Assembly: GCA_014529385.2 (NCBI GenBank)
Contig: CM043969.1
Coordinates: 68,107,676-68,165,675, forward strand
Reading direction: 5' to 3'
Source: Adiantum capillus-veneris
Taxonomy: Eukaryota > Streptophyta > Polypodiopsida > Polypodiales > Pteridaceae
DNA: 58,000 nucleotides
Shown here: positions 1 to 9,402 of the stretch, piece after piece
How the letters are laid out: each line of letters starts with the position of its first letter
Position numbering within the stretch: the stretch's first letter is position 1
Notes under the pieces: generated by a model
Seen by the model: only the letters and a program-made list of their open reading frames with translations
Told to the model about the DNA's origin: nothing
Databases searched by the model: none
Position numbers and translations under genes: made by a program

Positions 1-49
1 GATAATAGACCCAAAATAGTCACCCACAAGACGCATTGTTTGCAAAATT

Positions 50-180
50 GACAATTGTACACATCATAGGCAAAATGAATTGATTGGCAAATGTAATAAT
101 GACAATTGTACAACATCATAGGCATAAAGAATTGATTGGCAAAATGAACTGCGGTGACAAATGTAATAATATACATGGTT
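50..180. repeat. Two-copy tandem repeat, about 51 bp, near the CACTA 3' side
   Basis: A unit beginning GACAATTGTAC at 50 and ending ATGTAATAAT at 100 is repeated from 101. The second copy is longer and less regular, ending ATGTAATAAT near 170. It lies just downstream of the last exon of the second CACTA gene, where subterminal repeats are usual. No coding potential was seen in 1-269. Confidence 0.6.
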
Positions 181-269
181 CAAAAAGACGTATAAAATCC
201 GTCTCATGATACATAAGCTATGAGAAACCCTAAACTAATGCTATCTAGCTACGGCTAAACTGACGTCGT

Positions 270-1556
270 CTAGTCAGACGTCTCATCGCGTCCAAGCGGC
301 GTATCTGTCAGATTCTGCAAAAGAAGACAATAAGACAGCTTTCAGTAAGTATAAACATATAACGACATTTATAAAACAATACAAAAAATAGAAAAGAGTA
401 AACCCTAATACTAACCATGCCGGCGCGAGAACTGAGAATGTCCATCAGGGCGTTTAAGCCCTTCCTGCCTACGTACTCGCGCTCGTACGGTGTGGGATCA
501 CGTCCTGTCATCGACCACTGTCAAAACATACAAAGATTTCATTATGTTAGAATTAAAAAACTCATAAACCCTAAACTATCCAACATAAAGAGCAATGCGA
601 AAACACTTACAAAATCGGCCTCAAATGATGCCCATCCACCGCTCCCCAAGTGGTGCGAGCTCCCTGCCTCTACTCGCGCTCTGGCTGCATCTTTTTGTTA
701 CTTCCACTTGTCGAGATTCTCGCGCGCTGCTTTCTTCGCATTCTTCCAATCTTCTTTGGCCAGCCAATCTGGCCTGTTCCACCCATGCTTGATTGTGTTT
801 GCAGTATTCGCGCATTCGAATCTTCATCAGGTCTTCATTGAAGCGTTGATCCCGTGTTGGAACGAGAAACTCATCATGAAGTATGCTGATGACTCTGTTT
901 TTTAAATCACTTGGTACTTCACTCCATTTGTTTAGTATGTAGTGTCTAAACAGCTGAGAGCAAAGACCACGCATGCGCGAGATCACCTTCTTGCCGTCAT
1001 CATCCATGATGATGCTGCCGCTGAAGTCGACGGAGTAAGGCAAGCCCTCTGGCCGGTGACGCGTAAACGTGGGTGTCCCGTCAGGGGTCTCTAGCGGCGT
1101 GTCGATGGGGGTACGGACGTCAGGTGTCTCCACCGGCGTCTGGGCCCCGAAGCGAGGAGTGTCGAGTGGGGTGGCTCCTGGCGGAGTAGGTAGAGGTGTG
1201 TAGCTGCTAGGAACAGTCAGCCGCGCAAAACCTGGCGTAGATGGCGATGCTGTGGTTGGTGTGGGGGCGGGCAAAGAAGGGGAGGGTAAAGAGCCTCGTC
1301 GAACACGAGGCGGTGTGGAGGCATCGGCGGCGGAATCCCCACAACAACTGCCACCGCCACCACTAGAGCGCCGGTGTCTAGCCGAGTGTGAAGATCGTCT
1401 CGTCGACGCCGAAGCTTCGGAGCGCGCCGAATGCTCCGAAAGAGAGGGAGATGCGGATGGAGTAGGAACGCACGATGATGCGCCAGAGCGATGACGCTCC
1501 ACGTACCACTGTCTCTGCTGCGGTGACAAAGAAGAAAGAAACTCCTCATCATCCAT
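270..1556 (-). pseudogene. CACTA second gene, Transposase_24 (Ptta/En/Spm)-like, broken
   Basis: The start is the ATG at 1556 (MDDEEFLSSL), just after a TGCAG acceptor-like site. The N-terminal part is Ser/Pro/Thr-rich and low in complexity, with repeated TP motifs. A Transposase_24 (PF03004)-like segment follows, with KWSEVPSDLKNRVISILHDE near 870-930. Downstream the conserved reading changes frame: the family-like NRPDWLAKEDWKNAKK is in a different frame from the upstream part, and a stop follows soon after. Two small 3' exons look real. One is about 417-520 (GRDPTPYEREYVGRKGLNAL); the other is 270-305 (NLTDTPLGRDETSD, stop at 270-272), with a TTTGCAG-like acceptor. In CACTA elements the second protein usually binds subterminal repeats. 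The family call is by motif reading only. Confidence 0.62.
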
Positions 1557-1828
1557 ACCTGCATTAAACACATGAATATTTAAACTTAATATTGAATGAA
1601 TAGAGTAGACAATGACGCAAAGACCATTAAATACAATGACGTAATGACGCATATAAATACAATGACGCAATGAATTGAGTGATAGAAGAGGCAAGTCGAA
1701 AACTCAGAATTTTCAATCAAAAGATGTGAGCGCGAGTAGAAAAAAGCATTATACACCATGGAAAGTACTTAGAGAGCCAGAGCTTTTACAACACGGAGCA
1801 AAATTGTTCAAATACAATATTTGTGGCT

Positions 1829-2152
1829 TTAAGAGATCTCTCTCTCATCCTCACATAACTCAGCATAACTTCCTATATCTATATAGAGCTCTCCGTTTAA
1901 ACACATGTCCTCTGTTTCATTTTGTAGCTCCTCTGCATGCACCCCATATAGAGTAGTAGCATCTTGATGCTCGTGTGGCACCACCGCAGCGGCTTCTGAT
2001 TGAGCATCTTCTCTAATCTCCTCCATTGATGCCGTTGTGATTGGCACATGGTAGCCTTCACGCGTCCTTGCACTACGAGGGGCTACCTCTATGACGTACC
2101 ACCAGTTTGATGTAGACTTTGTAGGATGAAATATTACCTGCCAGAGCCACAT
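1829..2152 (-). pseudogene. CACTA transposase C-terminal exon, DUF4216-tail-like
   Basis: The minus-strand ORF contains VIFHPTKSTSNWWYVIEVAP, resembling the end of DUF4216 (PF13952), where a QVFYV...W.VVI pattern is usual, followed by an acidic C-terminus ending near 1829. It lies directly after the DUF4218 block, as expected for this gene. The assignment of the tail is by motif only; the acidic end has no recognised domain. The stretch 1557-1828 holds no supported gene. It contains short AATGACGCAA repeats (about 1610-1672). Confidence 0.55.
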
Positions 2153-2690
2153 AACTTACATGAGAGCTTTCAAGCACATAACTTGTCTCTAGATCTTCCG
2201 TCATCTTCTTCTCAACACCGAGATTGCACATGACAATCCCAGATATGCGCTCATCATCTATGGTTCGCCATAGCGTGTCCCAGGCTTTATCAAATCCGTC
2301 TAGCCACTCTCCAATGTACACTAGGGACTTTGATACCAACCAACCTTCTGCCATGCTACCCTCCGGACATGCCTTTTGACGCACATATCCCTTAAGCATT
2401 TTCATGAAACGTTCTAAGAAGAACATCCATCTGGAATGAACTGTGCCAGCTATTTCCACCTCATCAACTATGTGAACAAGAAGATGCACCTGAATGGTTA
2501 GCATGGTAGTAGGAAAATGTTTCTCAAACATGCACACAAGCTCCGCAGCATTTAGTTTGGCGAATGGTATGGAGTCTACGTTGATCTCCTTTTGTGAGAT
2601 CCATTACACCAGCTTTGCAAGTTTGTAGATTGTGTTACGGATGTCGAGAGACAAACATCCCTCAATGGAAACCGGTAAAATAAACTGTAA
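2073..2690 (-). pseudogene. CACTA transposase DUF4218 domain, interrupted
   Basis: The translated minus strand carries FPTTMLTIQVHLLVHIVDE, GTVHSRWMFFLERFMKMLKG and YVRQKACPEGSMAEGWLV. This is the DUF4218 (PF13960) pattern that follows the TNP2 core in plant CACTA transposases. Upstream in the same frame is LPVSIEGCLSLDIRNTIYKL, but an in-frame TAA at 2604-2606 separates the two parts. Either a small intron or a nonsense mutation is present. The long gap from 2840 to 2690 contains stops in this frame and is presumably intron. The rest of the transposase is immediately upstream. Confidence 0.8.
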
Positions 2691-2838
2691 AGTATGTGCA
2701 ACAATGATATTAAAGTCCACATTTTATGCAATGATATTAAAGTCCACTATGAACGTACCTGACACATTTTATGCCAATCGTGTGACTTCAAACCGGTAAG
2801 CTTTCCTTCTTTAGTAAAACACGTTCGGAGCGAGGGCA

Positions 2839-4196
2839 TTACGCCAGTGGGGGTCTGCAAAGATCAATGGTCTCTTTTACTTTGCGTTCTTGGGCTCTTG
2901 TGAAAATCCATGGTGCTTTAGGGAGTTTTATCGATCCATCAGACGCTGTTTGCGGCCAATATTGCTCCATACGATCCACATTTCTAAGGTCAACTCTGGC
3001 TCCCAAAGTATCTTTCTTGCCGGTCACATGGTCCCATAATAGATTACCCACATTCTTGAATATGTGCATTGGATCGAGCAAGTGATTGATCATGAGTCGG
3101 GGCCAGTATGGTAACTCGTACCATAGAGATAGTCTCTTCATCCCTGGAGGCAATCCGTCATGGCACATCTCCTTCTGCTCTAACCATGCTTGTGCAGACA
3201 TCCTTGGTGGCTCTCTTCCCAAAAAGCCGTCGCGTAACACATGATTCTCTGGAAGATATGCTTGATGACCTTCGTAGATTTGCTTCTTCAGTGAGGGCGC
3301 CCTACGTGCATTCAGTCTAGGTCCACATGTGACACATGCTCTGTATCCGCTTGTTTGAAGCCCTGCATGTATACACATGATAATAGATCAACTATGGGAA
3401 AAAGCAAGATTTACATTGTCTGAGTGAGGAGTGTCAATAGATCACCTGAGCATTCGGTTAGCCCGGGATAGTCATGCATGGTCCACATTAGAATGCCTCT
3501 GATTAAAGCATTCCGTCGTCCTGTGTGCCGGCTCATATCCACCACCTCTATGCCAATCCACAATTGTTGTAGCTCTTCCAATAGTGGACGAAGATACACA
3601 TTCATATTCTCCACTTTATATTGCCCTGGCACAATCAAGCTTAGCCATAGGTGCCCCTTCTTCGTAGTCAACCACGGGGGAATGTTGTAGTTGACGATGA
3701 CAACGGGCCATACACTGTAAGATGTTGATCTTTGACCAAATGGATTTACGCCATCCATAGCCAGGCCTAAGCGCAAATTTCGAGCTTCCCTGGCAAAATC
3801 CGACCATGTTCCATCTATATGTTTCCAGGCTACGCAATCTGCAGGAATTCGTAGCACACCATCCGAAGATTTATTCTCCTCATGCCATGATGCTAGGGCG
3901 GCCATGGACTTACATTCGAAGAAATGCTTGATGCGAGGAAGCAGAGGAAAATGTCGCAAAACCTTTTGTGGAATCTTTGTCCCGTGGAGATCTACTCGAT
4001 ATCTTTCGGAATCACATTTCGGACACTTCTCCATGTCTATGTATTCCCCTCTGAAAAGAATGCAGTCATTAGGACAAGCGTGGATAGAATTGTAATCCAT
4101 TCCCAAGTTTCGCAAAATCTTTCTTGCTTCATCTCGAGAATCTGGCATCACATTGTCAGCTGGTAGTATGTGCTCTTTAAGCAATCTACACAACAT
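2839..4196 (-). pseudogene. CACTA TNP2-type transposase core (Transposase_21-like), two exons
   Basis: Exon 4196-3411 starts after a TGTAG acceptor. It contains LGMDYNSIHACPNDCILFRG and CPKCDSERY, a hallmark of plant TNP2 transposases (PF02992). It also has LGLAMDGVNPF and the IVNYNIPPWL block that precede the catalytic region in this family. It ends at DYPGLTECSG before GTGATC. Exon 3378-2839 follows an ATGCAG acceptor, continuing SGYRACVTCGPRLNARRAPS with a CxxC pair, and LLDPMHIFKNVGNLLWDHV, the conserved MH(L/I)xKNV block. Near 2840-2760 a frame change leads to GLKSHDWHKMCQ, also standard in TNP2. The protein would act in the nucleus to excise and insert the element. The core reads well but is not one open frame. 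Confidence 0.85.
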
Positions 4197-4277
4197 AAAA
4201 ATACGATACAGTCGTGTAAAAATCTATCAGATCATTATACATTTAGAGTTTTATTAAAGTAAACTAATTGTAATAGA

Positions 4278-4813
4278 TCACCTGAAAAGCGCTGTGACGC
4301 TAGTGTCACTCCATCCAAACTTTGCGTGCATGTTGAGAAGAACCAGGAGTGCTTTCAATCTAGACATACGTGCTCCATTATACAATGGCGTATCGGCTTC
4401 ACTTTTCATATCATCATAGATAAGCCTTTCTGAATCCATGATCGTCTCGATCATTTCATCAATCTCGGGCTCAAACATTGCCTCGTTGGGAATGTGCTCT
4501 GCATGATCATCCCCCGAGCTGTCAGAAGCTACATCTTGTGGCCTCACATATGCTGCTTGACCAAAGCGCCTGCGAACACGTCTATTGGGTTGCAAGATTG
4601 TTGCTTGTTGGCCACGTCAGAGTCCGATGAGTTATAATTAGCAACAACTCGATCTATAATAGATGGATCGAACTCGCCAAATTCGCGAACGTGCTGCAAA
4701 GAAACACGTCTTGTCCGTCGCACAGCATGCTTGCATTGATTACAAGGACATAAGACCCTCGTTGAGAGATAGGTGTTTCGGTTGGACGGTCCCACATCCT
4801 CGTCACTACTCAT
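4278..4813 (-). pseudogene. CACTA transposase N-terminal exon(s), transposase-associated domain
   Basis: The start is the ATG at 4813 (MSSDEDVGPSN). A Cys-rich segment LCPCNQCKHAV follows, as in the transposase-associated domain (PF13963) at the start of plant TNP2 proteins. The frame changes near 4550-4600, consistent with an intron or frameshift. The continuation carries acidic sequence and LYNGARMSRLKALLVLLNMH and KFGWSD, a segment usual in TNP2 before the catalytic part. The exon ends ALFR followed by GTGATC, a plausible donor. It is the first coding block of the transposase that continues at 4196. Confidence 0.72.
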
Positions 4814-4875
4814 AATGAGGATAAAAATCTTATAACCTGGACAACAAATTTAATATTCTATTGGCATTCTTCGTC

Positions 4876-4917
<42 letters not shown>

Positions 4918-5160
4918 CTCACATTCTCTAGTCATGTCCAATCCCCACACACCTCGGTCTAGAGGTGCACGGAGATCAGAACCACCGGGTACAAGAAATC
5001 TATAGACCCACGTCTCCATGATACTGCATGTAGTGGACAAAACCCCTTTGGCTCTTCTCTAGCTGTAGCACTTCACAGCATCTTAACATCTTTTCACAGT
5101 AGATCTTTTCACTGTTCGTCTAACTCTAAACCCTAAACCGTAAGTAATTCTTGCGTGGAC
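4814..5160. other. CACTA leader region with (TC)n tract
   Basis: This lies upstream of the transposase ATG on the minus strand. A (TC)n microsatellite occupies about 4880-4915. I see no coding potential. The sequence likely carries the transposase leader or promoter, but I could not identify a TATA box with confidence. Confidence 0.4.
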
Positions 5161-5165
5161 TCGAT

Positions 5166-5314
5166 CTAACATAAATAAGCGTAAATCTAACTAAAAATAA
5201 ACCTAAATCTAATTTAACGTAAGTCTACATCTAACCTAATCTTTAACGTCTTTTGGGATAGTTTCCTACGACGTTAAAACTCTCTTCTTCTTGTGTGTGT
5301 GTGTGTGTGTGGGT
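5166..5314. repeat. Direct repeat copy 1 flanking the captured HMA fragment
   Basis: This contains CGTAAATCTAACTAAAAATA, then AACGTAAGTCTAC, then GATAGTTTCCTACGACGTTA and CTCTTCTTCTTGTG(TG)n. The same series recurs at 5859-6037, on the other side of the HMA-like fragment. A shorter piece (GTTTCCTACGACGTTAAA) occurs again at about 6187-6205. Confidence 0.75.
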
Positions 5315-5519
5315 AAACCTAAATAAACCTAAGTCTAATCTAATATAACATAAATCTAAATCTAACGTAAATTATGTTATATTAAAAACAAAGAACTAAA
5401 CTAACAGGGATTATAAGAACCTTAAAACTGATTTAACACATAATTTTTCACATAACTCGGTAAGAGTTGGCATTCTCTAAGAGTTGGCATTCTCATCACT
5501 AAAGATGTGAGAGTTAACT

Positions 5520-5824
5520 TCCGGCGGTGACGCTGCCTCATCTCCATCCACATCTGACAACAACAATTGGCCCTTTGGACCGTTCTTGCTCTTGTTACTA
5601 ACTTTGAAGTTGCTGTTGAATGACTAGAGGTTGTCTAGATGGTCATTGTCAGGGATGTAGTGACTCTTGCCGCCCTGAAGATCCACCTTCTTCCCTATCT
5701 TCTGAAGACATTTCACCAGTACTTTTGGATCGACGGACCCACCATGAGTGAAGGCAGCAATACCCTATATTCCATTGAGGGCTTTCTTCACCCGCTTCAT
5801 GCAGGCATCGCAGTCTATGGAGAC
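5520..5824 (-). pseudogene. Captured host gene fragment: HMA domain of a HIPP-like protein
   Basis: Read on the minus strand from 5824, the translation starts VSIDCDACMKRVKKALNGI, with the metal-binding CxxC (CDAC) of the heavy-metal-associated domain (PF00403). It continues VDPKVLVKCLQKIGKKVDLQ, the second half of the same fold. A later stretch, SFNSNFKVSNKSKNGPKGQ, resembles the region after the domain in heavy-metal isoprenylated plant proteins (HIPPs). Two in-frame TAG codons are present, and the middle of the domain is shortened, so it is not functional. A TTTAG precedes the first codon, matching a splice acceptor, so genomic exon sequence may have been copied. It lies inside the CACTA element between two copies of a ~150-bp direct repeat. 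Confidence 0.72.
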
Positions 5825-5858
5825 CTAAATCTAATCTAATATAACGAAAATCTAAATC

Positions 5859-6037
5859 TAGCGTAAATAAACGTAAATCTAACTAAAAATAAACCTAAAT
5901 CTAATCTAATTTAACTTAAATAAACCTAAATCTAATTTAACGTAAGTCTACGTCTAACCTAATCTTTAACGTCTTTTAGGATAGTTTCCTACGACGTTAT
6001 AACTCTCTTCTTCTTGTGTGTGTGCGCGTGTGTGGAT
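5859..6037. repeat. Direct repeat copy 2 flanking the captured HMA fragment
   Basis: This is homologous to 5166-5314: the AAATCTAACTAAAAATAAAC stretch, the GTTTCCTACGACGTTA block and the CTTCTTCTTGTGTGTG end all recur with few differences. It contains an extra ATAAACCTAAATCTAATTT unit, so the copies differ in length. 6038-6180 has no recognisable feature. Confidence 0.75.
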
Positions 6038-6220
6038 GTGTGTGCCAATAAAAAGAGATAAATGGTATAACCTTTCTATCACCCATGCCAAGTATGATAG
6101 ATTGGTTATGTCATTTCCCTCTTGAATAATAGGTCTTGAGTTCAACTCCTCGTCGGCTAGATCTTTAGGTCTTTTAATTTTAATTAGTTTCCTACGACGT
6201 TAAATTAGTTTCTCTCTCTT

Positions 6221-6430
6221 TCTCTCTCAATGTGTGTGCGTTTTTTTGTTTATGCATGTTTTCTCTCTCTTTTCCTCTCTCAATGTTCGGTTTTTTGTTT
6301 ATGCATGTTCTCTCTCTCTTTTCCTCTCTCAATGTGTGCGTTTTTTGTTTATGCATGCTCTCTCTTTCTTTTCCTCTCTCAATGTGTGTGTGCATTCTTT
6401 GTTTATGTATGTGTGTGTGCGTTTTTGTTT
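6221..6430. repeat. Minisatellite, about 50-bp unit, four copies
   Basis: Units begin TCTCTCAATGT and continue with a GTTTTTTGTTTATGCATG core and a TCTCTCTTTTCCTC end. Starts at about 6229, 6281, 6330 and 6380 give periods of 52, 49 and 50 bp. It lies in the subterminal region of the CACTA element. Open frames over it are low-complexity artefacts. Confidence 0.75.
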
Positions 6431-6439
6431 ATGTTTGTA

Positions 6440-6443
<4 letters not shown>

Positions 6444-6479
<36 letters not shown>

Positions 6480-6483
6480 AACA

Positions 6484-6545
<62 letters not shown>

Positions 6546-6637
6546 AAGAGGGGAAGAGAACATGAGAGTGAGGAGAGGGAAGGAGCATACCTGGCTCTCC
6601 TTCCTCTCCTCGTGTGTGTGTGTGTGTGTGTGTGTGT

Positions 6638-6711
<74 letters not shown>
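6444..6711. repeat. Microsatellite cluster (TC)n, (TG)n(AG)n twice
   Basis: A (TC)n tract (6444-6476), (TG)n (6487-6513) joined to (AG)n (6514-6536), and a second (TG)n (6612-6637) followed by a very long (AG)n (6643-6711). The repeated TG-AG order suggests duplication followed by slippage. There is no gene here. Confidence 0.9.
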
Positions 6712-6716
<5 letters not shown>

Positions 6717-6738
6717 CGTTACCTGCTCCTTGCTTGAG

Positions 6739-6780
6739 GGCGCCGAAAAACTCAGATCTGAGATCTGAGTTTTTGGGCGC
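6739..6780. repeat. Foldback hairpin 1 in the CACTA subterminal region
   Basis: AAAAACTCAGATCT is followed after one base by its exact complement, AGATCTGAGTTTTT. GCGCC on the outside partly pairs with GGCGC. Such structures are frequent near CACTA termini. Confidence 0.75.
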
Positions 6781-6807
6781 TCTCTGTTATTTTTTTTACC
6801 CCAGCCA

Positions 6808-6863
6808 GCGTCGCTATGAGCGTCGCAAATTTACAAGTAAATTTGCGACGCTCATAGCGACGC
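6808..6863. repeat. Foldback hairpin 2: perfect 27-bp arms, 2-nt loop
   Basis: The left arm 6808-6834 and right arm 6837-6863 are exact reverse complements, separated by AA. Each arm carries two copies of GCGTCGC, the motif that also occurs outside the hairpin toward the terminus (about 6882-6902). These are the likely binding sites of the element's second protein. Confidence 0.88.
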
Positions 6864-6913
6864 CGGGATTTTTTTTTTTGAGCGTCGCTGTGTGAGCGTC
6901 GCTAATATGAATA

Positions 6914-6926
6914 GCCTCTTGTAGTG
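6914..6926 (-). repeat. CACTA terminal inverted repeat (one end)
   Basis: The minus strand begins CACTACAAGAGGC, where the transposase is expected to bind and cut. The boundary is supported because Copia gag-like sequence resumes immediately outside it, at 6927. Confidence 0.88.
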
Positions 6927-6954
6927 TATACTGGCAATACTTCACCTAGGAATT

Positions 6955-7285
6955 TTGGTGAAAAGGGAAAAAAGAAGATGCATTTTCATTATTGCAAGGC
7001 TAATGATCACTTGATTAATCAGTGTCCTAAATTGAAGTCAAGGAGGCCAAGAAGAAAAAGGCTTGTTCCATTACAAGTGCAGCTATTGTGGAGTCTTCTA
7101 TGAAAGGACATTGTGATGCTAATGTAGATACAGAGTGGGAATTTAGTGTAGAGTGCACTTATGATTCTTTTGTCCACGATGCATGTATGTTAGTTGCTAC
7201 AGATTCTCATGTGTGGTATTTTGACAGTGGCGCTACAAAGCACATTACCCCTCATTGTGACTTGTTTACCCCTCTCGAGGATGTC
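6955..7285 (+). pseudogene. Copia gag end and protease start
   Basis: A degraded zinc knuckle reads HFHYCKANDHLINQC. The first Cys expected in CX2CX4HX4C is Phe, while the rest is kept. After a frame change near 7040 the sequence reaches WYFDSGATKHIT (about 7216-7251), the Copia aspartic protease site D-S-G-A. The frame stays open to 7285, where the Gypsy LTR begins. Its continuation is at 18293. Confidence 0.85.
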
Positions 7286-7754
7286 TGGAATTGGAGCTGA
7301 TCTCTTGAGACAGCTAATTCCAGTGTTGAAGGATTTCAGCTACTAGTGTGGAAAGATTTCAGACAGCAGACTAGACAGAAATCAGAGACTATACTGAATT
7401 GTGGATACTGAAATAAGAGTCAGACTTGTAGACTGGAATAAAGTTCAGATTCAGATTCAGATTCAGAAGACTGTTGAGAAGTAAGTATCACTGAAATATA
7501 TACCATGATTGAGATTACAGGGAATATGATTACAGAGAAAAAATATAGCCAATAATATTGCCACTGATGCTCAAGTGCAATTATAGCCCAAAGCGCTAAT
7601 ACAAGTGATTACAATTTCCAACCCCATATCAATGTAATGGGCCCTATTTATATACTTCGGGTTTACTGTAGTAATTACTCTAGTAATTACTAAGTGATTC
7701 GCTGCCCATCTTCTAAGAACACGTTCCCACATGGTGGCTATCCAACCGTCTACA
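7286..7754 (-). repeat. 3' LTR of the Tat-like Gypsy element
   Basis: 469 bp with TG...CA ends (plus strand TGGAATTGG to CGTCTACA). On the minus strand a TATA box (TATATAAATAG) lies at 7643-7655. An ORF at 7571-7960 merely straddles the LTR edge and is not a gene. Confidence 0.95.
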
Positions 7755-7771
7755 TCCTTCCCTTCTTTCTT
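7755..7771 (-). promoter_or_regulatory. Polypurine tract of the Tat-like Gypsy element
   Basis: On the minus strand AAGAAAGAAGGGAAGGA abuts the first base of the 3' LTR. This is the plus-strand primer expected in an LTR retrotransposon. Confidence 0.9.
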
Positions 7772-8010
7772 GAATTTTGGCAAGATTCCAAAATTTTTGA
7801 AAAATTCTCCTGTCTGATTCTGATGTGAGACTGAAAAATCCATTGTCTGGAACTGATGTATTGTGAGAGTCTGACATTGAGAAGATGGTGAAGGATGCAG
7901 AGCTCTAGAAAGATCACAGATTGCGAGAGGCAGCTGAAAAGGCCAAGGTGGAGCTGTCACCTCTCCCTATCTGCTGAGAAGAAAAGTCGCCCCTGAATTC
8001 TGAGATAGAA

Positions 8011-8793
8011 CTACCCAGTATCCTTCCATTGGACCGTCTTCCTTTTGCCTTTTCTCTTTGACCGGGTTGGTGCCTGAGAAGTTCCAGCATCAGCCTTCTC
8101 CTTCTGAATCAGTCGGTAAATGGCCTCCTGCTCAAACTGATCCCACCAGTATGTGGTCATCTCTACCTCATAAGGTGTGAGAGAATGATAGGTCTTGGTG
8201 TTAGGATCATAGAGTGTACGCCTGCCCTTGCTCAGTCTGGTTCTGGACAGTTTGTGACAATGAGAAGCAGTATGGATCCATCCTTCTGGAAGAGGCTGAT
8301 TAGTTTTGACGTGAGCTTCCAAAATAATCTCAGCCATCTCCCTGTACTGCGGTGCCAGACCCGGCTTTGCTGCAATGTCTTTCTCAGGCAGTTTGGAAGA
8401 TTCGACCGTGAGCTGTAGTAACTGATTAGTAATCCTAGTCAATCCTCTGACCTGAATCTTCCACTGGCCCATACACAGCTGAATCCGGTGTAGCTCTTCC
8501 TTCATTGCCTGGATGTCATTGATTTGAAGAGCATCATTGAGCAATGTCTGCCAAGTCTTCCATTCCACAGTTGATCGCTCATACCAATCCCGAAGCTCAT
8601 CAGTTATTTTGAAATATGTGAGTCGATCAACTGGTTCTTGATGTTGAGGATACAGCGCTAGAAAGAATCTTTGCAACTCAATTTCTCTTGCTGGAACAGT
8701 ATACAAGAGAATTGGAGAATCAGGCACAAATTCCAGGAAATTCAGGACTGCCTGGTTTTCTTGTTGCATCATCTTCCTAGTAATTCTTACTAG
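8011..8793 (-). pseudogene. Tat-like extra ORF, C-terminal part (unknown function)
   Basis: An open frame from MMQQENQAVLNFLEF to the stop at 8011. It is in frame with the preceding block (9402-8794), separated by one stop codon at 8794-8796, so the two were once continuous. It is rich in charged and aromatic residues (VEWKTWQTLLNDAL, TTYWWDQFEQEA) and ends in a basic tail (RSKRKGKRKTVQWKD). I recognise no domain, signal peptide or membrane segment. 7772-8010, between this stop and the purine tract, shows no further gene. Confidence 0.55.
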
Positions 8794-9402
8794 CTAGAAT
8801 AGAGTTCGGAGAGCAGTTGCCTGTGCTCCCACTGACATTCGCGTTTGAGGTCCTCTGCTAGTGGCTGTCTGGTCCTCTAGGATGGCTTTCACTCTCTGGT
8901 CCAAAACACCTCTGGCCGTTTGTAGTTGTACCAGAACATCCTTAAGTTGGATCCTAACGTCCTTCATGCAGCGATAAATTGGTTTGTTACCCAGCAGAAG
9001 TTCCAGTTCTAGAGCTAAAGACTGACAATCTGCAGTAGACTGTCTTTGCCAGTGCGGGTTTACCACTTTCTCATCAGCATTGAGTATCCATTCCGGAACT
9101 AGTTCCAACAGCTGAACTGTACTAGGATGCGCAGGTAGTCTACAAGCTTCTTTATCATGGAAAGTAGCAGATTTCCAATGTTCTACCATTTCCCTGGCTC
9201 CCACATATAGTCTTTGGAACCTTTCTAAATCAGTCCAGAGAGCATCATCCTCCAGATACTGTCTGGTGATGGAGGCCTGTTGCTGTCTCAGTTGCTTATT
9301 CAAGGTAATGAGCTGCAGTGAATGTTGATGATCATTCACTGGTCCTTCATCTTGAACCTTCATTTTCCCTTTAGCCTCTCTGCTGTGATGGGATTGATCC
9401 AT
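8794..9402 (-). pseudogene. Tat-like extra ORF, penultimate part (unknown function)
   Basis: The frame from MDQSHHSREAKGK overlaps the end of the 10838-9360 frame. Near 9470 the sensible reading passes from one frame to the other, indicating a frameshift. The part after position 40 looks helical, with VQLLELVPEWIL and a Leu-rich stretch (LALELELLLG). The motif LLELVPEWIL here and NFLEFVPDSPIL in the next block suggest an old internal duplication, which an alignment would have to test. No known domain was recognised. Confidence 0.5.

Larger units (their letters stand above)
1..6926 (-). mobile_element. CACTA (En/Spm) DNA transposon, left end outside window
   Basis: The right terminus reads CACTACAAGAGGC on the minus strand (6926 to 6914), the classic plant CACTA terminal sequence. 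It is followed by subterminal GCGTCGC motifs, as is common in this superfamily. Inside lie minus-strand exons for a TNP2-type transposase (about 1829-4813) and a second Transposase_24-like gene (270-1556). Both are interrupted by stops or frame changes, so this copy is probably non-autonomous. The other terminal repeat is not found in 1-270, so the element continues past the left edge. The expected 3-bp target duplication would be TAT at 6927-6929, but it cannot be confirmed. The element sits inside the gag region of a Copia retrotransposon that resumes at 6927. Confidence 0.9.

Noticed and set aside
417-905. 162-aa plus-strand ORF
   Set aside because: It is antisense to the exons of the second CACTA gene, which has recognisable family motifs; the plus-strand protein has none.
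6808-6863. Hairpin followed by a run of T read as an intrinsic terminator
   Set aside because: Bacterial-type terminators do not apply in a plant nucleus; the hairpin fits CACTA subterminal structure.
6192-6895. Several ORFs over 6192-6895 on both strands with CVCVCV, SLSLSL and ERERER runs
   Set aside because: They are translations of TC, TG and AG microsatellites; no complex sequence or gene context supports them.
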